NCBI RefSeq assembly: GCF_007993865.1
Contig: NZ_VIUH01000002.1
Location: forward strand, 62,001 to 126,000
Origin: Pseudomonas sp. SJZ079
GTDB taxonomy: Bacteria; Pseudomonadota; Gammaproteobacteria; Pseudomonadales; Pseudomonadaceae
Length of the DNA stretch: 64,000 nucleotides
Reading direction: 5' to 3'
Every line of letters starts with the position of its first letter. Positions within the stretch are counted from its first letter, which is position 1. The position numbers were made by a program, and so were the translations under genes. Below, one piece after another: positions 56,962 to 64,000 of the stretch. The notes under the pieces were generated by a model. The model worked only from the letters and a program-made list of their open reading frames with translations, had not been told where the DNA came from and did no database searches.

Positions 56962-58859
56962 CAGAGCAGCACCTCGGCCAGATTACCCTTCGACTCCAGC
57001 CAGGACTTGCGGTCGCCGGCGCGCTTCTTTGCCAGCAGCATGTCCATGATTTCCTGAGTGCCCGGGTAGTCCTCCAGGGTCAGCTGGACCAACCGGCGGG
57101 TATTCGGGTCCATGGTGGTTTCGCGCAACTGCGGCGGATTCATCTCGCCGAGGCCCTTGAAGCGGGTGACCTGAGGCTTGCCGCGGCGCTTCTCGGCGAC
57201 CAGACGGTCGAGGATGCCGTCGCGCTCGGCATCATCCAGGGCATAGAAGATTTCCTTGCCCAGATCGATGCGGTACAGCGGCGGCATGGCCACGTAGATA
57301 TGGCCGGCATCCACCAGGGGGCGGAAATGCCGAACGAACAAGGCGCACAACAGGGTGGCGATATGCAGCCCATCGGAGTCGGCGTCGGCGAGGATGCAGA
57401 TCTTGCCGTAGCGCAACTGCGACAGATCGCTCGAGCCCGGATCGATGCCAACCGCCACGGCGATGTCGTGGACCTCCTGCGAGGCCAGAACTTCTCCGCC
57501 ATCGACCTCCCAGGTATTCAGGATCTTGCCGCGCAGCGGCATGATGGCCTGGAATTCTTTGTCACGCGCCTGCTTGGCCGAACCACCGGCGGAATCACCC
57601 TCGACCAGAAACAATTCGGAACGCATCGGGTCCTGGCCGGCGCAATCGGCCAATTTGCCGGGCAACGCCGGTCCCTGGGTGATGCGTTTGCGCTCGACCT
57701 TCTTGCTCGCCTTGAGACGGCGATTAGCGTTGCTGATCGCCAGTTCGGCGAGCTGCTGGCCGAGTTCGGGATGGGCATTGAGCCACAGGCTGAACGCGTC
57801 TTTCACCACCCCGGAAACGAAGGTCGCGGCCTCACGGGAGGACAGGCGTTCCTTGGTCTGCCCGGAGAACTGCGCGTCCTGCATCTTGGTCGACAGGACG
57901 AAGGCGATCCGCTCCCAAACGTCTTCCGGCGCCAGCTTGACCCCGCGCGGCAACAGGCTGCGAAACTCGCAGAACTCACGCATGGCGTCCAGCAGGCCCT
58001 GGCGCAGGCCATTCACGTGGGTGCCGCCCTGGGCCGTGGGGATCAGGTTGACGTAGCTTTCCTGTACGCTTTCGCCGCCTTCCGGCAACCACAGCAGGGC
58101 CCAGTCCACCGCTTCCTTGTTACCCGCCAGGCTACCGCAGAACGGCGCCTCGGGCAGCCGCGGGTAGGCGCTGACCGCATCTTCCAGATAGGAGCGCAAA
58201 CCATCTTCATAGAGCCACTCGATGTGCTCGCCACTGGCCTTGTCTTCAAAACTGACGCTCAGCCCCGGACAGAGCACCGCCTTGGCCTTGAGCACGTGTT
58301 TCAGACGGCTGATCGAGAACTTCGGCGAGTCGAAATACTTGCTGTCCGCCGAGAAGTGCACGCTGGTGCCGGTATTGCGCTTGCCGACCGTGCCGATCAC
58401 GGCCAGGTCGCTGGCCTTGAAGCCGTCGGCGAAGGTCATCTGGTATTCGTTGCCGTCGCGCTTGACCCGCACCGAGACATGGGTCGACAGGGCGTTGACC
58501 ACGGAGATGCCGACGCCGTGCAAGCCGCCGGAAAACTGGTAGTTCTTGTTGGAGAACTTACCGCCGGCATGCAACTTGGTGAAGATCAGCTCGACCCCCG
58601 GCACACCCTCCTCGGGGTGAATGTCCACCGGCATGCCACGGCCGTCGTCGATCACCTCCAGGGAATTGTCCTCGTGCAGGATCACCTGAATCGACTTGGC
58701 GTGGCCGGCCAGGGCCTCGTCGACGCTGTTGTCGATCACTTCCTGGGCCAGATGATTGGGCCGGCTGGTATCGGTGTACATGCCCGGACGCTTGCGCACC
58801 GGGTCCAGGCCGGAAAGGACTTCGATGGCGTCTGCGTTGTAGGTGTTCTGCTGGGCCAT
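56961..58859 (-). CDS. parE: DNA topoisomerase IV subunit B
   Basis: 632 residues. The GHKL ATPase opens with YNADAIEVLSGLDPVRKRPGMY and includes EVIDNSVDEALAGH and DDGRGMPVD; the Toprim domain has LFLVEGDSAGGSAKQARD and the metal-binding ILADADSDG. Length matches Pseudomonas ParE (about 630). The start at 58859 begins MAQQNTYN; an alternative ATG at 58877 overlaps the yqiA stop (TAATG) and would add six residues, and this coupling makes it a serious alternative. Confidence 0.96.
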   Translation of the reverse strand: MAQQNTYNADAIEVLSGLDPVRKRPGMYTDTSRPNHLAQEVIDNSVDEALAGHAKSIQVILHEDNSLEVIDDGRGMPVDIHPEEGVPGVELIFTKLHAGGKFSNKNYQFSGGLHGVGISVVNALSTHVSVRVKRDGNEYQMTFADGFKASDLAVIGTVGKRNTGTSVHFSADSKYFDSPKFSISRLKHVLKAKAVLCPGLSVSFEDKASGEHIEWLYEDGLRSYLEDAVSAYPRLPEAPFCGSLAGNKEAVDWALLWLPEGGESVQESYVNLIPTAQGGTHVNGLRQGLLDAMREFCEFRSLLPRGVKLAPEDVWERIAFVLSTKMQDAQFSGQTKERLSSREAATFVSGVVKDAFSLWLNAHPELGQQLAELAISNANRRLKASKKVERKRITQGPALPGKLADCAGQDPMRSELFLVEGDSAGGSAKQARDKEFQAIMPLRGKILNTWEVDGGEVLASQEVHDIAVAVGIDPGSSDLSQLRYGKICILADADSDGLHIATLLCALFVRHFRPLVDAGHIYVAMPPLYRIDLGKEIFYALDDAERDGILDRLVAEKRRGKPQVTRFKGLGEMNPPQLRETTMDPNTRRLVQLTLEDYPGTQEIMDMLLAKKRAGDRKSWLESKGNLAEVLL

Positions 58860-58876
58860 GGGGTCTCTGGTCGTCA

Positions 58877-59494
58877 TTAAAGGTCGGAGAAGTCGATATC
58901 GCGCCAAAGTTGGCCGTCGATACCGGCAAAAGCAAAGAGCATCGGCAGCCGCTCGGCGAAGCCCTGAAAACCGTGATCGCCCCCGGCCTGAATACGCAGC
59001 GCGCAGGCGCGGTAATAGGCCTGGGCATGGCGATAATCGAGGGTCTCGTCGGCGGTCTGCAACCACACCTGGTAACGCGCGGGATCTTGCGGCGGCGGCA
59101 CTTCCAGCTCAGCCAGGGCCGTCACGTGATCGGCGCTCAGCTCCCAGGTTTCATCGCTGTAGAAATTCTGCTGCGGCCCCAGGTGGCCCTCGAACAACTG
59201 ATGCGGGCGTACCGCTGGATTGATCAACAGCGCCCGCAGAGCATGCCGCTCGGCCAAGTGGGTCGCATAGTAGCCGCCCAGGGAGCTGCCGACCAGCACG
59301 GGCCGGCCGAGTTCGTCGATCAACGCTTCGAGCTGGGCAATGGCCTGACGCGGATGGTGATGCAAGGCCGGCACGCGCAGGTTCGCGGTCAACCCCAGAC
59401 GCGTCATGGCGCGCAGCAACTGGCTGGCTTTCAGCGACGCCGGCGAGCTGTTGAGGCCGTGGATATAGAGAATACTGGGACTGGCTAGGGACAT
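58877..59494 (-). CDS. yqiA: YqiA-type alpha/beta-hydrolase esterase
   Basis: 205 residues. ILYIHGLNSSPASLKASQL gives the oxyanion-hole strand; the nucleophile is S71 in G69-S-S-L-G73, and the catalytic His is in GGDHGFQGF near the C-terminus. The UPF0227/YqiA family hydrolyses short acyl esters and thioesters. The natural substrate is unknown. It lies between cpdA and parE as in many gammaproteobacteria. The ATG at 59494 (MSLASPSIL) is preferred over one six codons upstream. Confidence 0.9.
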   Translation of the reverse strand: MSLASPSILYIHGLNSSPASLKASQLLRAMTRLGLTANLRVPALHHHPRQAIAQLEALIDELGRPVLVGSSLGGYYATHLAERHALRALLINPAVRPHQLFEGHLGPQQNFYSDETWELSADHVTALAELEVPPPQDPARYQVWLQTADETLDYRHAQAYYRACALRIQAGGDHGFQGFAERLPMLFAFAGIDGQLWRDIDFSDL

Positions 59495-59573
59495 GATTGA
59501 CCGGACTGACATGCGGCGACGGGAAGCCGAAGGTAGCAGCTTTCGCCTGATAGCCTCCAGCCTCAGCGACCTT

Positions 59574-60389
59574 TCAATAGCCCTTGACGCTGTAATCCAC
59601 CTCAAACGGAATACCGGTAACGCGCGACACGCCCGTCTCCAGGCGCCCATCGGCATGCAGGCGCAGCCAGCGGTAGCCAGGTGCAGTGCTGTCGACCTGA
59701 AACTCCTCACTGCCTGGTTTGAACTGCACGCAGGTGGAAGGCGACGCGAGCAGCCGCACCCCCTTGCGCTGCTGGTCGAACTCCTGGTGAATATGCCCCC
59801 AGAGCAACCCGCGCACCTGAGCAAAACGTTCCACCACCGCGAACAATGCGCCCGGATTGCGCACTCCGATTGTGTCCAACCAGCGGCAACCAATGGGTAC
59901 CGGGTGGTGATGCAGACAGATCAGATGGTGACGCTCGGGGGCTTCACCGAGCGCGCGTTCCAGCAAGGCCAGTTGTTGCTCGCCGAGGTAGCCCGGCACC
60001 GCGCCGGGAATGGAGGAGTCGAGGAGAATGATGCGCCAATTGCCCAAGTCAACCACCGACTCCAGCAGATCACTGCCGACACAGGCAGCCTGCATGGCCG
60101 GGACTTCGTCATGGTTACCTGGAAACCATCGTGCCGGCGCCGGGATGGCCGCGGTCATCTGACGAAAACGCGCGTAGGAGGCCAGGCTGCCATCTTGCGA
60201 CAGGTCGCCGCTGGCCAGCATCAGGTCAATCTGCGGCTGCTCCTGCAACACCTGGTCGATCACCCGCTGCAAGCTGTCCTGAGTATCCATGCCCAACAGC
60301 TTATCGTTCGCTTCGGCGAATAAATGGCTATCGGACAACTGCACCAGCAGTACCGAGGAATCTTCAGCGGAAGTGGGCGTGCTCGGCAA
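59574..60389 (-). CDS. cpdA: 3',5'-cyclic-AMP phosphodiesterase CpdA
   Basis: A 271-residue class III metallophosphoesterase that degrades cAMP and so tunes CRP/Vfr signalling. Metal ligands: D20-X-H22 (QLSDSHLF), D62 (GDLSQDG), N92-H93 (GNHDE), HHHPVPIG and GHIHQ. The start is TTG at 60389, with AAGGAG six bases upstream; no ATG lies near it. The longer frame to 60485 is not conserved. It is followed by yqiA 79 bases downstream. Confidence 0.93.
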   Translation of the reverse strand: MPSTPTSAEDSSVLLVQLSDSHLFAEANDKLLGMDTQDSLQRVIDQVLQEQPQIDLMLASGDLSQDGSLASYARFRQMTAAIPAPARWFPGNHDEVPAMQAACVGSDLLESVVDLGNWRIILLDSSIPGAVPGYLGEQQLALLERALGEAPERHHLICLHHHPVPIGCRWLDTIGVRNPGALFAVVERFAQVRGLLWGHIHQEFDQQRKGVRLLASPSTCVQFKPGSEEFQVDSTAPGYRWLRLHADGRLETGVSRVTGIPFEVDYSVKGY

Positions 60390-60580
60390 GGCCGTCTCCT
60401 TGAGCGGAATGCCTGAATTATGGCGGTTAGCCCAGCCTGGGGTAAACCCGCGAAGTGGGCATAGGTCACAGAAAATCAGCTGCACCCGTGCGCGGGGTCA
60501 GGCACAGTCACGTTGATCGCAAGCGACGTACAGAAACTGATTGAATTACGGCTTAGGAAACTGTCGTTTTCGGCGGCCGC

Positions 60581-61033
60581 CTACAGCACCGGCGCCAACT
60601 CATGGCCGCAGGCCAGACAGTGGCTCAACCACTCGCCGAGGAACAGGTTGAGCTGGGCCTTTTCATCCGGCTGGTGCATCGCCGCATTGGGGTAGGGATA
60701 GATACTGCGAAAGCGTCGGGCACTTTGCGCACTGATCACCTCGGCCATGCGCGCATCGTGGTACACCCGCACTTCCAGCTGCGGCACCGGCAACCACGGC
60801 AGGCTGTGCTCCTGGCGTACCTGCAGGGTCGAGGTATAGGGGCAGGTTTCCAGCACCTCCAGCGCCAGCACCCCGAGCAGATGCTCGCCCTGGCTCAGCG
60901 CCACCCGCCGTGCGCTGGGCTCTTCACGCATAGCCGGCAACAAACGCATCAACCGCGCATAGTTGGCCTCACAAACCGCTTGCAGTTCGATCAGATCGAC
61001 CCGGTAGCGTTCGCGTAACAGGTTCACGACCAT
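60581..61033 (-). CDS. DUF1249 family protein
   Basis: 150 residues, soluble, no signal peptide. Conserved blocks: RERYRVDLIELQAVCEANYARLMRLLP at the start, PQLEVRVYHDARMAEV in the middle and YPYPNAAMHQPDEKAQLNLFLGEWL near the end. The family (PA4970) always accompanies nudF-cpdA-type clusters in gammaproteobacteria; its function is unknown. The ATG at 61033 overlaps the nudF end by ten bases, suggesting coupling. Confidence 0.88.
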   Translation of the reverse strand: MVVNLLRERYRVDLIELQAVCEANYARLMRLLPAMREEPSARRVALSQGEHLLGVLALEVLETCPYTSTLQVRQEHSLPWLPVPQLEVRVYHDARMAEVISAQSARRFRSIYPYPNAAMHQPDEKAQLNLFLGEWLSHCLACGHELAPVL

Positions 61034-61623
61034 AACCCCCGGACTTCGGCGCGATTCAGGGCCAGCCATTGCAAGGCGATGATGCTCGCCGCGTTGTCGA
61101 TACGCCCGTCCTTCACCGCTTCCAGCGCACCCTCCAGTGGCCAGACATGCACCCGAATGTCCTCGCCCTCTTCCTCCAGGCCATGTACACCGCCCGCACC
61201 CTGGCTGTCGCAACGACCGACGAACAGATGTACGCGCTCATCCGAACCGCCAGGCGAAGGATAGTACTGGGTAATAGGCCACAACGAGGTCAGGGTCAGC
61301 CCCGCCTCTTCGAGCGCTTCGCGGCGCGCTACTTCCTCCGGTTGTTCGTCCTTGTCGATCAGCCCGGCGACCAACTCCAGCAACCACGGATTGGCACTCT
61401 TCTCCAAGGCGCCAATCCGGAACTGCTCGATCAACACCACCACATCATGCTGCGGATCGTAAGGCAGCACGCACACCGCATCGTGGCGCACGAACAGCTC
61501 GCGACTGAGCTGCGGGCCCATCCCCCCGGCGAACTGGCGATGGCGCAGCTGCAGGCGATCGAGCCGATAAAAGCCGCTAAAGCAGGTTTCCCGTTCGATT
61601 ATCTCAACGTCATCCTGTTGCAT
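61024..61623 (-). CDS. nudF: ADP-ribose pyrophosphatase (Nudix)
   Basis: 199 residues. The Nudix box is complete, G87-X5-E93-X7-R101-E102-X-L-E105-E106-X-G108-L109. The ADP-ribose subfamily proline, which sits about 15 residues after the box, fits QYYPSPGG. It splits ADP-ribose to AMP and ribose-5-phosphate, limiting protein glycation and possibly NAD-derived signals. It heads the run nudF-DUF1249-cpdA-yqiA-parE. GGGGG precedes the ATG. Confidence 0.94.
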   Translation of the reverse strand: MQQDDVEIIERETCFSGFYRLDRLQLRHRQFAGGMGPQLSRELFVRHDAVCVLPYDPQHDVVVLIEQFRIGALEKSANPWLLELVAGLIDKDEQPEEVARREALEEAGLTLTSLWPITQYYPSPGGSDERVHLFVGRCDSQGAGGVHGLEEEGEDIRVHVWPLEGALEAVKDGRIDNAASIIALQWLALNRAEVRGLWS

Positions 61624-61642
61624 AACTACCCCCTGTTAACAC

Positions 61643-61662
61643 GAACGGGCCCGAAGGCCCGT
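61643..61662 (-). terminator. Terminator downstream of thiC
   Basis: On the minus strand ACGGGCC-TTCG-GGCCCGT (61645-61662) forms a 7-bp stem with a stable UUCG tetraloop, followed by TCGTGTT. It lies between the thiC stop and the nudF start. The T run is short. Confidence 0.65.
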
Positions 61663-61720
61663 CCTGGTCACGCTGCATTCGGTTGTACGTCAACGTGCAA
61701 CCGTCTGCTTCGAGGCTCCA

Positions 61721-63828
<2,108 letters not shown>

Positions 63829-64000
63829 CCCAGGCAGTCTAATCAAGACATCGCAATAAAACCAACCGCTGAGTCAAAAAAGCATGACCCATGCGTCGGA
63901 TAGTGACGCCAGCACCAACAACGCAAAGATTGTTGCGCGCAGGCAACATAGCTTGTTGCAAACTACACTCACGGCGCTATCCGCGCGCCTTGACCCCCCA
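63829..64000. other. Upstream region of thiC; no gene seen
   Basis: This last stretch holds the thiC promoter on the minus strand (TTGACT near 63865 is a possible -35, but I cannot fix a convincing -10). Nothing coding is visible. It is A/T-richer than its surroundings and probably also serves a gene starting to the right of the window. Confidence 0.5.

Noticed and set aside
63833..63900. TTGACT as the thiC -35 box
   Set aside because: No -10 hexamer at acceptable spacing could be found, so no promoter coordinates are given.

Overview
The window is ordinary Pseudomonas chromosome, densely packed and GC-rich. From about 5.6 kb to the right end the gene order follows, from memory, the P. aeruginosa PAO1 stretch PA4928 to PA4973 (ygiQ, nicD-like, alr, dnaB, rplI, rpsR, rpsF, rlmB, rnr, tRNA-Leu, purA, hisZ, hflC, hflK, hflX, hfq, miaA, mutL, amiB, tsaE, nnrD, queG, orn, rsgA, motB, motA, rhdA, psd, fimX, serB, parC, parE, cpdA, nudF, thiC). 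It differs from PAO1 in ways that suggest another Pseudomonas species: a VOC/WYL gene pair sits between alr and dnaB, and a chemoreceptor sits between tRNA-Leu and purA. I see no phage, insertion sequence, integrase, CRISPR array or toxin-antitoxin locus.

Left end (1-5.6 kb): the 3' end of an unrecognised gene, a DksA-like zinc-finger protein, an oxaloacetate decarboxylase of the PEP mutase family, an orphan periplasmic sugar-binding protein, two membrane proteins (VC0807 and YqaA types) and a YegD-type Hsp70, ending at a REP-like palindrome.

5.6-20 kb: divergent ygiQ and a 7TMR-DISM/GGDEF diguanylate cyclase; alr; the VOC/WYL pair with a perfect inverted repeat upstream; the ribosomal-protein operon rpsF-rpsR-DUF2232-rplI with dnaB downstream; rlmB-rnr; and tRNA-Leu(CAG) with its own promoter and terminator. 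20-35 kb: the chemoreceptor, then the long minus-strand run nnrD-tsaE-amiB-mutL-miaA-hfq-hflX-hflK-hflC-DUF2065-hisZ-purA, with a strong terminator between hflC and the DUF2065 gene.

35-53 kb: queG, orn, a membrane-anchored methyltransferase, rsgA, motAB, an HDOD protein, rhdA, psd, a protein with a PilZ-like signature beside the pilus regulator fimX, serB, and a membrane protein whose C-terminus resembles a dead class III nucleotide cyclase. 53-64 kb: nudF-DUF1249-cpdA-yqiA-parE-phytase-like-aspartic protease-parC, several of them overlapping, then thiC with a TPP riboswitch.

Functional themes are translation and RNA turnover (rnr, orn, hfq, rlmB, miaA, rsgA, queG), replication and repair (dnaB, mutL, parCE), and cyclic-nucleotide control of surface behaviour (nicD-like, fimX, PilZ-like protein, cpdA, motAB). 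Several genes use TTG or GTG starts (hflX, tsaE, serB, cpdA, the YdjM-like hydrolase, nicD-like, yqaA, the aspartic protease), and this decides their 5' ends. Gene names rest on sequence motifs and remembered family order; no database search was run.
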